Assembly: GCF_000004075.3 (NCBI RefSeq)
Contig: NC_026660.2
Span: 6,448,001-6,512,000 of the forward strand
DNA: 64,000 nt
Reading direction: 5' to 3'
Source of the DNA: Cucumis sativus
Taxonomy: Eukaryota > Streptophyta > Magnoliopsida > Cucurbitales > Cucurbitaceae
A program made the translations under genes and the position numbers. Below are positions 24,644-37,219 of the stretch, piece by piece. Position 1 is the stretch's first letter, and every line of letters begins with the position of its first letter. The notes under the pieces were generated by a model that searched no databases, was not told the DNA's origin, and worked only from the letters and a program-made list of their open reading frames with translations.

Positions 24644-25216
24644 CTAGCATGAGAAACAATCCACAGCTTCAAGCTTCCTTTGCTTGTTAACTCTTGCAAT
24701 GAAGGCTTCAGCTCTTTTGTTCAACTCTTCGTTGGCCAACTTGCAGTCCCCTTCGTTTTCTTTTTCGCTAAAACCGATACCGTTGTCATCCTCAATGGGG
24801 CTGATCCCTTCCTCTTCCTTTTCTTCCACAAATTTCTCAACAACCAATTCTTTCATATTTTCGCAAGGATTCAAGTACTTCATCTCCAAAGTCCTCTCAA
24901 TATAGTATTCATCATACATTGTGTTCATGAAAGCTGATTTTGCACCGGTCAGCTTTTGTTCTCCAACGATGTAGACAACAATGAAATTAACAATAACAAA
25001 CAAGCAACTCGGGCTGAAGAACGAGGGCGGGGTTGCAACCATTTTGATTATCGAGGAAATCGTGTCGGGAGGAAAGTAATGAGATTGAGAAGAAAGCCAA
25101 TAGGTAAAGAAGAGGAAGATGAGAGAGTGAAAGATATTGAGATTGTAGAGGAAGAGTTGGCTTTTCTTGTAACAATATTTTATGGCAAAAAGCTTCTCTG
25201 CATTGATGACATCCAT
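24644..25216 (-). CDS. DUF4408/DUF761-type membrane protein
   Basis: A single exon of 190 residues starts MDVINAEKLFAIKYC. The N-terminal half has two hydrophobic stretches (about residues 22-45 and 66-85), typical of the DUF4408 region that often precedes DUF761 in plants. The C-terminus has the DUF761-type signature ELNKRAEAFIARVNKQRKLEA, ending DCFSC. The middle is acidic (EEKEEEGISPIEDD). The biochemical function of the family is not established. The gene stands alone, more than 2 kb from any neighbour. The match rests on motif recall; the start codon gives the longest frame and is plausible because the first hydrophobic segment follows closely. Confidence 0.8.
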   Translation of the reverse strand: MDVINAEKLFAIKYCYKKSQLFLYNLNIFHSLIFLFFTYWLSSQSHYFPPDTISSIIKMVATPPSFFSPSCLFVIVNFIVVYIVGEQKLTGAKSAFMNTMYDEYYIERTLEMKYLNPCENMKELVVEKFVEEKEEEGISPIEDDNGIGFSEKENEGDCKLANEELNKRAEAFIARVNKQRKLEAVDCFSC

Positions 25217-28055
25217 TTTTAGGGTTCTTTTAGAGTTGGGATTTAGGGTAACCTTTTAAGTTTGGGAAGTTTTGGAGGGAAACCTTTTAAGAAAATCTCA
25301 AAAGCCTCTATTGCTTCATGGACACAAAGTTGAAGGGATTGTATTTTTATTTATATAGTGACACATAAAGTTAGTTGATTCATTGGGTTAGGTTTCTGAA
25401 CCCTATCTAGGGTTAAGCATCCCAATTTATATTTATTATTTTTTATTTTAAAAAATATATGTGTGGTAAAGAAAAATGTAACTTCTATTTTTAATTTTCT
25501 TAATTATGCATGCTCCTCATAAGGTTAATGGTAAAATTAAGGCATCAAAACAATAATTTAAAAATATGAAAGAATAAAACATATATTAAAAATATGGATG
25601 AGTGAAATGAAATAGAGCTTAGGAAATTAAACATTTTACAACATCATTTTCAAGAGGTTAATTAATGGTTCACTTAATTTCTATTAATTTAAATGCCATA
25701 TAAGATCATCATCATCATTATTATTTTCAAATTGAATAATATTTTAGGGTTTTCCTTCAAGACAAAGTAGAGAAGAAGATATTTTGGTGGGTGGGATTCA
25801 AAGAATGTTACACTTTAATAATTGTGTGCTAACTTTTTATAAAAGTGACATACTCAAAAATTATATTCTAATCTAATTTTACTTCGTGTTTTTTCCCCTT
25901 TATTTTCTTTTGGGTTTTTGCCTCAATTTCTTCATGATGGCTTCATTGATGATTTTGAGTCTTTTTAATATTCAACTTAGAATCTAATTTATATTTTTTT
26001 TAAAAAAAAAAAAAAAAAACCTTTGGTTTTTCTACATCCATTTTTCTACTTACTTTTTTAAGTTTTTATTACCCTTTCCTATATTATATATATATGTATT
26101 TTTTGGGCTCATTGTCATTTCAAAGAAGAAAAAGGACACTTCCAATTTTACAATAATCTGGGCCCATTTTCAATCGAATAAAGGGCCCAAAAGGGCCCAC
26201 AAGATGATTCATGGAAAATTTAACTCAAATTATGCCTACCTATAAATGATGTATAACTTTAAAAATTAATTGTCCAACTCGAATACGGATATAATTCAAA
26301 AAGAACATTAACATACAAATATATTAGTGACGAATGAATATATGGTACAAATTTCTTTTGTTTGTTAGAAAGGGAGATCAAACGTCCCACCTATTGGATG
26401 GTGGTCATGCCAAGTACTACAAAACTAGATTCGTCTCAACATGCATAATTGAATAAGTAGAATATCTGCAGGTATCGCTAACATGATTTTAATAGGAAAT
26501 ATAGAGTTACGTAATTTTGTCGTCCAAGGTCTTTTTGGCAAGTGCCTCTCCTACAGTTTTGAAGCTCTACAAACATGGGAAAAAAATCCCTCTAAATAGG
26601 CACCATGTTTTTAGCCTTTCAAAAAGGTTATTTGGTGGTGTCAACTTCATCACACCTCTAAACAATTAGATTTAATCAAGATTAACTCCGAATTAATTGT
26701 CAAGAGTAGTCTAATAGCTCAATACAAATTGTGTACCTTACAAACTCTAACGTAATGTGTTTCAGACTAGTTAGGTTAGACGAAAGTGTATTACGTGATT
26801 TAGAATTCGACATAAATTATCTTTTTTCGTTTATTTTAATCACCTAATGACATCAAATGAAGGCTACAAATGGGTGGCTAGACAAGGCGGTTTAACTTTT
26901 TATCCATGGAACAAACACAAAATATGAAAATTTGGTCACTATTAAACTCATGCATATCAATTTTAAGAGGAAAAGAAAAGGAAATTTGACAAAATTTGTC
27001 CACAATATATAAAAGTAAAAGTAGGAGGAAGAACAATCTATTGACAAAATCTGGAAATGTTTAATTCTTAAAACTATTTTAGAAACATGTTCAAAACTAA
27101 CCAAATAAATTACACAAAATTCAACCAATAATTTTTTTTTTTAAAAAAAAGTTGTTTGCTTCCCACTAAATATTTTTGTATTATTAAAATATAGCTAAAT
27201 TTTCAAAAAAGGGGAAGAAAAAAAAAGGTAAAAGAATTAGAAAGAGATTTAGATAAAATTAGATTTATAAAGAGAGAATGAATATAAGTGATGGTGACAA
27301 AGTAGACTATATCTTAAAGTAATAAGTGGACTATATCATCTTTAAGTAAAAATGACTCCAATTCATCATCACATATCACTTTACTCTTTTTTTATAAATA
27401 AAGTTGTGTTATCTATTTTTTGTTAGGTAAAAATAAATAAAGAAGAGATAATTAGTATAGGCCTTATTGTCATATTTATCATTTCTTTCTTCTTATTTAA
27501 CTTAAATAAAAATTAATGTTTTTTTATCGTATAACTTATCAACAACAACAAAAAAAAATCATTTATTTTATTTGAGAATAATAGAATGTTATTTTTGCAT
27601 AAAAATATATATATATAGTATTATTATATCAAAAACATTCTCTTTCTTTTCTTTTCTTTATATTGAATATGTTCTTTTTATCAAAATTTCTCGAACGAAT
27701 TTTCCTTTCGACTTTTTTAGGGAATAGGATAGAGAATAAACTCATTGTCTCATTAAAACTCACTATCAATTCCAATATTTGAAAATTACTTCATACCCTA
27801 AATAGTAAGATATAGTAGTTATTACTTTCAATATGTTTAATTATTTTAAAAATGAGAATCCAACCGTCAAGAAAAAAACTCAATAATTTTATTTAGATAT
27901 AATTAGAGATATATTTTCATTTCCATTACAATCATTAGTACATATTAACAAAAACAACTTATTAAAATTACAACAAGAGAGAGATGGAAATCAAAAGATG
28001 ATGATGAATAACAAAAATTCTCTCTCTATATATAAAAAGGTAATGAATGAATAAT
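25217..28055. other. Intergenic, AT-rich
   Basis: This holds the promoter side of the DUF4408 gene and the 3' side of the HMA gene. It contains poly-A/T tracts (for example 26001-26020) and short TA runs. Around 26360-26400 there is a faint tRNA-derived-repeat look (gggagatcaaacgtcccacc), too weak to call. No gene is supported. Confidence 0.55.
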
Positions 28056-29179
28056 TTACATAATAGAACATGAAAATACATTATCATCACTAAAAGTTTG
28101 ATTGGGGTAAATATGAAGCAAGGAATATTGAGGAGGATATTTAAATGTAAAATGATCCAACTTGTGTTGAACATTTGAATCTTTGTTGTTGCTTGATTTG
28201 TCTTCAGATTTCTTATTAAAAATCTCAACCTTCTTTCCCATTCTCTTTTTAATGCATTCCATTAGCTTTGGAGGATCAATCATTCCCTTCACTATCACTT
28301 TTGAACTCTCTCTATCTGTTTCCACTCTCATTACTCCTACATCAATATTCATAATTCTCATATACAAAACAATGGTACTTATTTAATATGTTGTTTAATT
28401 AAACTACAAATTTTACATTAGTATATACATATATAGTGCATTATTCATTTCTTACCTTCCATTTTCCCAATGGTTTGTTTGATGTCGTTTTCACAGCCTT
28501 CACAATGCATATTCATTTTTAGTTCCACTGTCTTCATTTGAACCTACAAATTACCCAATCATTCAATGCATAATTAAGGAAGTTGAATATTAAAAATAAA
28601 TAAAAATTTAGAATTTACCTCTTCCTTTTTAGGTTCAGGTTTGTTTTGTTTGGAAGTATCAGGCAGTTCCTTAGGAGAAATAAGTTCCACATTTTTTGAG
28701 TATTTTTTCTTAATTTCTTCCATTATTCTCTCTGGGTTTAGATCGTTTCCTTTTATTACTACTTTTTTATTTTCCATATCAGCTGCCACTTCCTCCACAC
28801 CTATATATATATATAACCCAAACATTGTAAAAATATAATAACATATGATCGGTAGCAACATATTTACAGTAGTTTAACAAAGAAAAAAAGTGAAGAATAA
28901 AATAGGTCAGTTACCATGGCGAGAAGCTTTCAAGCATTTAGAGAGTTTATGTTTGCAGCCTTCACAATGCATATAAACTTTAACCACAACTTCTGTTATC
29001 TTTTTCTGTTCTTCTTTTTTTCCCTTTCCCTTCTCTTCTTCTTGCCTTCTCTTCCCATTTTGATTTTGACCCTTCAATTAAATAAAAAAAAAATCAATAA
29101 TATTGTAATAATAAATTGCAACCTAAACATATATTAAGTTATGAAAGTTAAGGGTTTTTTTTTCCCATACCTTTCCCAT
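28056..29179 (-). CDS. Heavy-metal-associated isoprenylated plant protein (HIPP), two HMA domains
   Basis: Five exons with consistent phases: 29179-29171 (MGK only), 29071-28915, 28800-28619, 28543-28456 and 28336-28056, giving 238 residues. The first HMA domain is in exons 2-3 (VVVKVYMHCEGCKHKLSKCL) and the second in exons 4-5 (VELKMNMHCEGCENDIKQTI), each with the metal-binding CxxC. Before the first domain is a Lys/Glu-rich stretch; between the domains is a charged linker (PKPEPKKEE type). The protein ends CSIM, a CaaX prenylation box. HIPPs are plant metallochaperone-like proteins linked to Cd, Zn or Cu handling and to stress; prenylation usually anchors them to membranes. The metal specificity here cannot be read from sequence. 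The next HMA gene lies 1.7 kb further on the same strand. Confidence 0.92.
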
Positions 29180-29252
29180 CTCTTTGTATGATTTGAAATC
29201 CCACTGTTGAAAAAAGAAGTGTGATGAGAGGGTAATGGCATCCATGTGTGGC

Positions 29253-29262
29253 TTTATATATA
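29253..29262 (-). promoter_or_regulatory. Probable TATA box of the HIPP gene
   Basis: On the minus strand the sequence reads TATATAAAG about 75-85 bases before the ATG at 29179, a normal promoter distance given a short leader. A near copy of the surrounding gtggctttatatataat recurs at about 29629-29645. Confidence 0.4.
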
Positions 29263-29279
29263 ATGATTTGAACAAGTGA

Positions 29280-30859
29280 AAATATATATGTAACTGACCT
29301 GTTAATTAATCTTCTGTAATGGACAATATATTAAGGAATTATAGTTAATTATAGAACAATCATGGAAACAATTTAAATACAAAATTACGACGAAAACAAG
29401 AGAAATGAAGATATATGTTTCTTTATTTGCAAACTGATGAGATATACTAATTTTGTTCTAAAGAACAGTTTCTTTTTCTTTCATCCTTGCATAATTAATG
29501 ATTATTTCCTCTTATATTCCATGCTTTAATTGTTAATTAAAGTTAATATATATTTTTCAATGTAAAGTAAAGTAAGTTTTAAATATTTAATGAAATTTCC
29601 TTTCTTATTTTTAAACAAATAATATATATGTGGCTTTATATATAATTTTTTTTAATCTTATCGATGTGTTTAGTATTTGTTTTTTTGCTTTTTAAATCGT
29701 ACTTATATGGTAAAGTCAAAAGTGTTTTAAAATATAATCTAACTTTAAATTAATGCCAAATTGGGCTTTCGGTTAATTATTACATTTATTTTTAAACAAA
29801 AAGATTAAATTTCTAATCCTTGTATTTATTTGAACACTTGAAGTTTAGACATTGCAAGCTTTTATTTCCCTAAGATTTTATAACTTCAATTACTAGAAAT
29901 AGAAAAAAAATGATAGAAATTTCAGGTAAATTTTAATAGAAGGATGTAAACATTAATGAGAAATTTAAAACATTATGTTATGTATAAAATTGGAGTTGGA
30001 CGGTTAAAACTGCCTAAATAAGTAATTCATTTACTACTAATAAACCTTTCAAATTAAGTTATGAGATTCCTTCATCAATATTATAAGAAATAAACATATG
30101 AATTAATCTTATGTTAATACACAAACTAATTAAAGAAAATATGGCATTGAAATAAAACAGCATGGCTAGTGTTCATGCAAGGAAAGGTAACTACGTAGGT
30201 TGAAATTTTTGGATTTAGCTAAGAAGTTTTCGAACATTAATTGTTTCCATTGAAAAATATAAAATATAAATTAGGTTAAATTAATTATCATTTGAAAATT
30301 CTCAAATATAGTAGAATAAATCAAATAAATATTTACAATTGATTTTGTTTTTTTAGTGATTTTTTCTTATAATGTAGTTTATCTTTTATTATTTAAAAAA
30401 ATCCTAAATTATATCTAAATTTTGAGGTTTTGTTATTTGGTCCATAAATTTTTAGAGTGTTTCTAAATATTTCTAATTTTTAATTGTGTGTTTAATAAAT
30501 TTTGATTGATTTAAAATTTTAAAAATTAATTGATTTATTATATATAAAATTGAGTTTGATTCAAAAATTTTAAAAAATGAAATTAAAGGGTGTTGACTAA
30601 TTTTTTATTTGATATTAAAAGTTTAAAGGCTGAAATAATAAATTTTAGAATTCAATTTTAATATTTGTAGAAGATGGAGAACTCAATTTTTACCACAATT
30701 AAAAGGTCGAAGACATAATTGCAATTTACTACTCAAATTTTTTAATTTCTGTTATATGTATAATTAATCATTAACTTACTTCTAAAAGAAGAAAATTATC
30801 TTTTAATATAACGTAGATGTGTTTTCTTCCTTTAACAATACGAATCTTTCATATTTATT
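29280..30859. other. Intergenic between the two HMA genes
   Basis: AT-rich spacer with no supported coding region, holding the promoter of the HIPP gene and the 3' side of the next gene. Confidence 0.6.
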
Positions 30860-31672
30860 TTAGGGATTATGGATAACTCTTATCTCTCCATCTCCATCAT
30901 CATCATCATCATCATCATCTTCTTCTTCTTCTTCTTCTATCTCGTGGTTAGGTCCACGGCTAGTCCCTTCTCCAGCAGCTTCTCTTTGTTGATCTTCTCC
31001 TCCGGCAGAGGCGGGTTCTTCTTTGATGACCGTGGCAATTTTCTCCACTCCTCTTCGGATGTGAGCCAAAAGCTTTTTCACTTCAAAAACTCCCTTCACC
31101 GTTATCAGTTCAGGAACCTCCTTGTCAATTTCTGCACTTATTACTCCTATTTTTTTTCCGTATCCAAACAACAAAAAAGCATACAAATATTATAATTTCA
31201 ACTACCTTGTAACTATAATCAAAGTAATTAACTATATGGAAATTGGAAATTAAACTTATTTCATACCTTTCATATTCTTGCAACATTTCTTCATTTGATG
31301 TATACAATTCTTACAATGTGCATTATATTGTAGAACCACAATAACACCCTAAAACAAAAAAACAAGTTTTTCAAATAAAAATTAAAATAGACAATGAAAA
31401 AAAGATAAAAAGTTTCTCGATAACTTTCGTTTATTTTATATTTTCATTTTTTATCAGATTGTTATATAGTTTTGTTTTAATTTCTTACTTTTTAACGAAA
31501 TCTCAAAATTTTATGATGGTTTTCTAAAATATATTAGAATATCAACCTACATTAATATGAAATGAAAAATGTTACCTTAGTTTAGAAACTTAACCTTTTC
31601 TAGAAAGTCTTGTTCACTGGGTGTTTTGTTTTTGCCTAAAAAGATGTCCCAATATTTCTTGGAAAGCCCCAT
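30860..31672 (-). CDS. HMA-domain protein with acidic tail, no CaaX box
   Basis: Three exons (31672-31595, 31348-31267, 31146-30860) give 148 residues. It starts MGLSKKYWDIFLGKNK. A single HMA-like domain (VIVVLQYNAHCKNCIHQMKK) keeps CxxC as CKNC, and is followed by GVISAEIDKEVPELITVKGVFE and a KKLLAHIRRGVEKIATVI helix. The C-terminus is unusual: a Glu run then an Asp run, ending GEIRVIHNP, with no Cys for prenylation. It is therefore related to the HIPP family but lacks its membrane-anchor signal. It probably arose by duplication with the HIPP gene on the same strand, though the two are strongly diverged. A soluble metal-binding role is an inference. All three junctions follow GT..AG and phases agree. 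Confidence 0.85.
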
Positions 31673-31739
31673 TTTTCTTCTAAGCTTCTTAGCTCTCACT
31701 TAAAATCATACTCTCTCTAATTTAAATACTAATCCTAAA

Positions 31740-32447
31740 AGTGCATGCTCATTAAAGTCATTAAGCCTGCCAAGATACAAATATTATATAACATTAAAAA
31801 GTCTTTTAATAAAATAATAATTAAAAAAACAGCATGCACTTTTCTTTCTTTCGATTATCCCAATAATAAAAGCTAAGTTTTGGAAAAGAAAACATCATTT
31901 TATTTTCATTAAATATTCAAGACAATAATATTACTAAAAAGCATTTAATTTCTATGATTACCATTTGGTTTATTTGTTACTTATAATGTTAGACATTACG
32001 TCTAATTCATATAAATATTTAAGTGTATTTTAGACAACATCTATATTTATATATTCATTCTATTAAAAAAAGTTGGGGTTTAATCAGAAATACAAAACAG
32101 CCTAAATTGTGGAAAGTAGTGTGAAAAAATAACAAAGGGAAATGCGATGAAGACGCTGACGAGTACAAGAAGACACGTGTCATCCCAATTTACACTTAAA
32201 AGAACGCGTGTCAGCTAAATCAACTGCAGTATACACATTTCTAACTCTACAACCTCCACGTGGGCACAAACCCCATCGTTATATCTCTCCTTTCCTTCAA
32301 ACTCGGACCCACCCCCATCTTCTTCTCGACTCTTTCCTATCTTTCCCTCTCCTCATAATCACTCTCTCTCTCTAAAACCAAATCTGAAATCTGAAATCTT
32401 CACATCGTCGGAAAAATTAAAATTATACTCTGCCAAAAATTTATTTC
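31740..32447. other. Divergent promoter region
   Basis: This lies between the minus-strand HMA gene and the plus-strand membrane protein gene. The right half has G-box-like words (acacgtgtcat near 32174 and ccacgtggg near 32258) and a CT-rich leader (32338-32375), as expected for a plant promoter and 5' UTR. Binding is not shown. Confidence 0.45.
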
Positions 32448-33593
32448 ATGTCGGGTGTAACTCTTGCGATGGGTCCAGGAACGGACTCGAACGATGCAGC
32501 GATGCCGGAGTTGAAGAGGGCACAGCAGCTGAAGCCACCTCTACGGCAGCAACATCAGCAGGAGCAGAACACTGTTGTTGGTGGGGTCATGGGATCTCTA
32601 CGCGTAATTGAACTCCAACTTGTTGCTTTCATTATGGTGTTCTCCGCTAGCGGCCTCGTACCATTTCTCGACCTTGTTTTCCCCGCGTTTACGTCTGCCT
32701 ACCTTCTCTTACTGGCGCGGTTTGCGTTTCCGTCTCATGGTCACACATCCACCAGGTCACCAGAGATTTTCCAGGCAAGGTTTTGATTTAGTGTTATGTT
32801 TATATATATCGTACTTTTTGGTGTGATTAGGGCGGAATCACCATGAGATAATTTTTCACGGGACAAGCTGGGATTAGACAATTTCCTAGCTTTAATTAGG
32901 ATGCATCTCGAACAACAACAATAATATAAGAGACGTTTTAATATAATTTGATGGGTTATTAATTAAACAGTGTTTTTGTCATCACAGGGAAGCACGTTGT
33001 TTAGAATGTATGTGGTGGTGGGAACGACGATAGGATTGTTCTTGCCATTGGCCTATGTGTTGGGTGGATTTGCTAGAGGCGACGAGCATGCAGTACGATC
33101 GGCAACACCGCATTTGTTCTTGTTGTCGTTTCAGATTCTAACTGAGAATGTGATAAGTGGGTTGTCGTTGTTCTCACCACCGGTGAGAGCATTGGTACCG
33201 CTACTTTATACGGTCAGGAGGATTTTTGTGATTATGGATTGGATGAAAGATGTTTGGCTAAACAAATCCCTACCGGCAAATGCACCGATCAAAGTTAGTA
33301 TTTTTTACATATTGATTCCTCAATTTTGCATGATCTAATTGTATTACTCACTGTGTCCTTGTGATGTATTGCAGGACATAGGATGGTTTTGGTTTGGAAG
33401 GACATTAGCGGTGGCTAATTTTGCGTATTTCTGCATAAACTTATTTGGATTTTTGATCCCAAGATTCCTTCCAAGGGCATTCGAAAAATATTTCAAGGAG
33501 AGAGATGACGAAAGTCATGCCAAATTTCATGAAGATAAGCTTTCTTCAGCTGCTGCTGCTAAATCTCAGCCCTCCGATAAGAAATCCGATTGA
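32448..33593 (+). CDS. Conserved plant membrane protein of unknown function (DUF7733-like)
   Basis: Three exons (32448-32774, 32988-33293, 33375-33593) give 283 residues. The first donor is CAG|GCAAGG, a GC-AG intron: only this choice joins EIFQ to GSTLFRMY in frame. The N-terminus is hydrophilic and Gln-rich. It is followed by several hydrophobic helices: VIELQLVAFIMVFSASGLV, LDLVFPAFTSAYLLLL, MYVVVGTTIGLFLPLAYVL, HLFLLSFQILTENVISGL and FAYFCINLFGFLIPRFLP. The tail is charged and Lys/Ser-rich (KSQPSDKKSD). I recognise it as a plant-conserved uncharacterised membrane family, which I believe is DUF7733; that label is from memory. No enzymatic motif is visible, and the function is unknown. Confidence 0.85.
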
Positions 33594-36500
33594 TTCATTC
33601 TCTTTTCTCCCTTCCTTTTTTGTTTAATCTTTCTTTCCTACAAAATCAAAACTCCCTCCCCTACTTTTTGTATCATTTTAGACTCTCTTGATGTTGTGTT
33701 TCTTTTTTGGGTGCCTTTTGTCCTATAATTTATTATAAAAATAGGTAACTTTTGACTTCGACTCACTACCCTACACTTTGTACTATCACATTACAAACTT
33801 AGATTGGTCATTTTCTAGTTTCTCCATCAACTCATAGTACTATATTAAATTTTCTTTTATAATGTGTTATATAAAAGTCATAAATTAACTTCATATTTTC
33901 ATTTTGAATAGTTATATGACAATTATTTAAATTAGAACAACAATTGGGTAATTAATTTTAAACCTTCAATTATAATTTATAAAAGAACTACACATCTTGA
34001 AAATTGGGTATAGTTTGAAGTGATGTTTGAAGTCTACTAGTTGGTTTTTCTTGCATATGTTAGGTCTTCACTTATAAAATAATACTACATTTACTCTCTA
34101 CCTATAGCTTAAGACTTCGGTACCATATAGTCGTACTATGAAAAATGGCTTAATTATATGGTGAGATTCGGCCACGTGTTATGGTTGTTCTTATCGGGAA
34201 ATAAAGGGGGAAAGACTGTTATACCCTTTTATTATAATCTTGCGTCCTATGTTATTTCTCCCTCACCCGCTCCTTCCCTTCTTGTAGCCTCACGCGCTCA
34301 TCCTCCTCCTCTACTCTTTCCCAACATTTTTCTCTATTAACTTGGAAGCCTATTTTTCAAATTTTAAAGCTTAATCATATTTATTTCTCTAAATGTACCT
34401 TTTTCCTCTTTTTCTTTATGTATTGATATGTTGTAAGGTGACAAACTATTGATAATATTGATATAACAATGTCTCAACTTATTTTCAAAGCATGAAAGTT
34501 TTATTTATTTTATTAATTGAGTTTTTTTCGTTTGATGTTTTTAGTATTTGTTTAAGAAGATGTTTGCAAGGATATAAGATATGTTGAGCTCTAAGTTTAA
34601 GGCTATCATCGTAGATATAGAATGTGGATTTTTCTCTAGTTGTTTTCTCTAAGTTTTGTTGAAATAATTGTCACGATTTGTTTTAAAATAAGTGGAGAAA
34701 AAATATTTTAATTGAAGATCATTGCTAATTACCTATTTAATTACTCATAACATTTTTCTTATAATATTATATACGTGATTCATTTGAATGTTACACGTAT
34801 ATAATAGTCGAGAAAAAAACTTGATCTATATGTTCTAGAGATCAAAGATAGTTTTAGAAAAGAACAGACGAGTAAAATAGAGATCATAGATAGTTTTAAA
34901 AATCAAAGCTTTGAAAGTCGATATTATATAATAAATATACTAAAAATTATTTTAAAATATCTCTTGATATTTATGTTCTAATAACATTTCAATATTTTTT
35001 TCTAATAACATTTCAATAATTTTTTCATGTAGTATTATTCATGTAATATTGTTGGTGGAAGTTTGAATTATAATCTAACAAATAAGTTAGGAATTTATCT
35101 TAAATAGTATTTTTTTTCTCTTTTTTTTTAAAGTTTTTAAATCAAATTATCTTGTTTTAGAAAATTATTAAAATTTAACAAGAAAATTATTAAAATTTAG
35201 AACGAAAAATTTGAGAAGAAAATTGATATTTTTGAAAGAAAATTATTAATATTTAGAATAATTTTATATTTATTTTTGCATACCATCCCTACACCAAAAT
35301 TAAGTAAAAGTAGGTATTATTTAATATATATATATATAAAGTAAAGAATATATTGCAATATGACAATTAAAAATTAATATTAAAATATAAAATTTATGAC
35401 AATTTAGAATTAATATTAAAATATAAAACTCGATAACGTCGTTTTTGTTTAATAAAAAATTTATTGACTTTAATGTGAGGTGGTATTACGAGATAAAAGC
35501 CTAAACTAATTAAACATATATAATCCTTTAATTAATCAACCATAATAAGTTCTATAGTTTAGTTTGAGCATTATTCAAACTATTATTTCTAACTTATAAC
35601 TTAACTTACTTTGTAAAGTGGTTAGTTTAATGATCTCATCTTTCACGTAATTGATTATATGCTTCAATACCCTCTCCCCACCATATAACATTATTATTAT
35701 GTAGAATATTCTTCTTTAATACATCATTTTAGATTTTCTATTCAATTATTTTAACTTCATTTTTATAATATATCAAACCTACCAAATTTTAAGCCTATTT
35801 GAACTACTTTAATCTTTAATTAAATCAAATAATTGATCATTGGAATATTCAAACAACCATCCTTTTGAGTTTTAGTCCATCTAGGAACCATTTTTTTAAA
35901 AATCAAACTTATAAATGCTTCTTTAATGATAATATAATCCAATGATTTTCTTTTATTTACCCTTTATAGCTAGCTCACATAAATATAAATAAAGCCTCCA
36001 AATCAGCACTTACCATTTTCTATTTTTCAAAATTTGACACTAATAAAAATATAATAATAAAAAAAAGTATTAGAAATTTGTTCTCTCCATAAAGAAAAAT
36101 TCAATACTAAAATTGAAATGTAACTTATAAAAGGATTGAAAATGATATAGCCATTTTGAAGAAAAATTTCTTCAAAAAATGTTTGACTTTGACAAGTAAT
36201 TTGGTCTCAAAATCTCTCTTTCAAATGTGTTTTGAAAGTGTTTTTTAGGTCAATTTGTTTAAGAAATAAACCAATAATAGTCAAATATTGACTATAGGTA
36301 GAAGAAATGTTTTTCATTTATAGCAATGTGGACAATTTCTCCATTTAGGTGGGAATTGAGAGTGTGGAAGAAAAACAATCTATATGAACTCATCCATAGA
36401 TTAAAAAAAAATGTATTCTTTATGTCTTCATCTCATTTTATTTTCGTTACTATCTTCACCTTACGTACAAACATATGTATATTTAATAAAATATTCTTAA

Positions 36501-36789
36501 TGATTCTCTTTCCCTTTGTACATAGAGACTTCGAGATTGGAAGTTGTTTGGTAGTAGATTTCTTTGCACGAATGAACCTTATTTGAATTAATGAATTTAA
36601 TCTCATAGCCTTATTTAATTTTAATATCTACTCAACATGTTTGTGTATATTTCAAAGATGGAATTAAAATTATTAAGATTGAGATAAATGAGTTAGTTTT
36701 AGTAATTTGGTAATACTAAAATGAACAATAAAACTAAACACAATAATTTTATAAACATACTTTTACAATAATCTGATTTTCAATTCAGT

Positions 36790-36812
36790 TTATATATATA
36801 TATATATATATA
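36790..36812. repeat. (TA)n microsatellite
   Basis: About eleven TA units in intergenic DNA. Confidence 0.85.
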
Positions 36813-37181
36813 ATGATAATTTTGTTTCTTTTCTCGAGAAGAAAAATAGATACAAAAAGACCAAATATAATGAATACAGAATTGAAAAATGTAAGAAAAA
36901 GAAAGAATAAAGCTGAATTAAAAAAGAAAGATTGGAGCAATCAATAATGGAAAAGAAAATAGAAAGAAAGGGGAGTGTAAGCCTAAGGGCCAAAGCTGCT
37001 TTCACACCCCAATTTAAATTAACAATATTTGACCAATCCTCTTCCTCCACATGTCGCTATTTGGTTCACTTATTTTCACTCCTAAACACTTCAACACGCG
37101 CTACTCTGTGCGTAATTTGGATAACTTTTTATACAATCATTTAACAAAATACTCATAACTTTACTTTTGTAAAATAAACAA

Positions 37182-37183
37182 TA

Positions 37184-37218
<35 letters not shown>

Positions 37219-37219
37219 T
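37182..37219. repeat. (TA)n microsatellite
   Basis: A TA-rich block with one interruption followed by about eleven uninterrupted AT units. Confidence 0.85.

Noticed and set aside
26360-26400. Possible second SINE B-box (gggagatcaaacgtcccacc)
   Set aside because: There is no A box at the right distance and no clear borders.
30869-31195. Plus-strand frame with long Ile/Phe runs
   Set aside because: It is the antisense shadow of the Glu/Asp tail of the HMA gene on the minus strand.
34158-34340. 60-codon frame in a slightly GC-richer patch
   Set aside because: The frame has no domain, and the reading is mostly Pro/Ser/Leu low complexity. It is more likely spacer or an old repeat.
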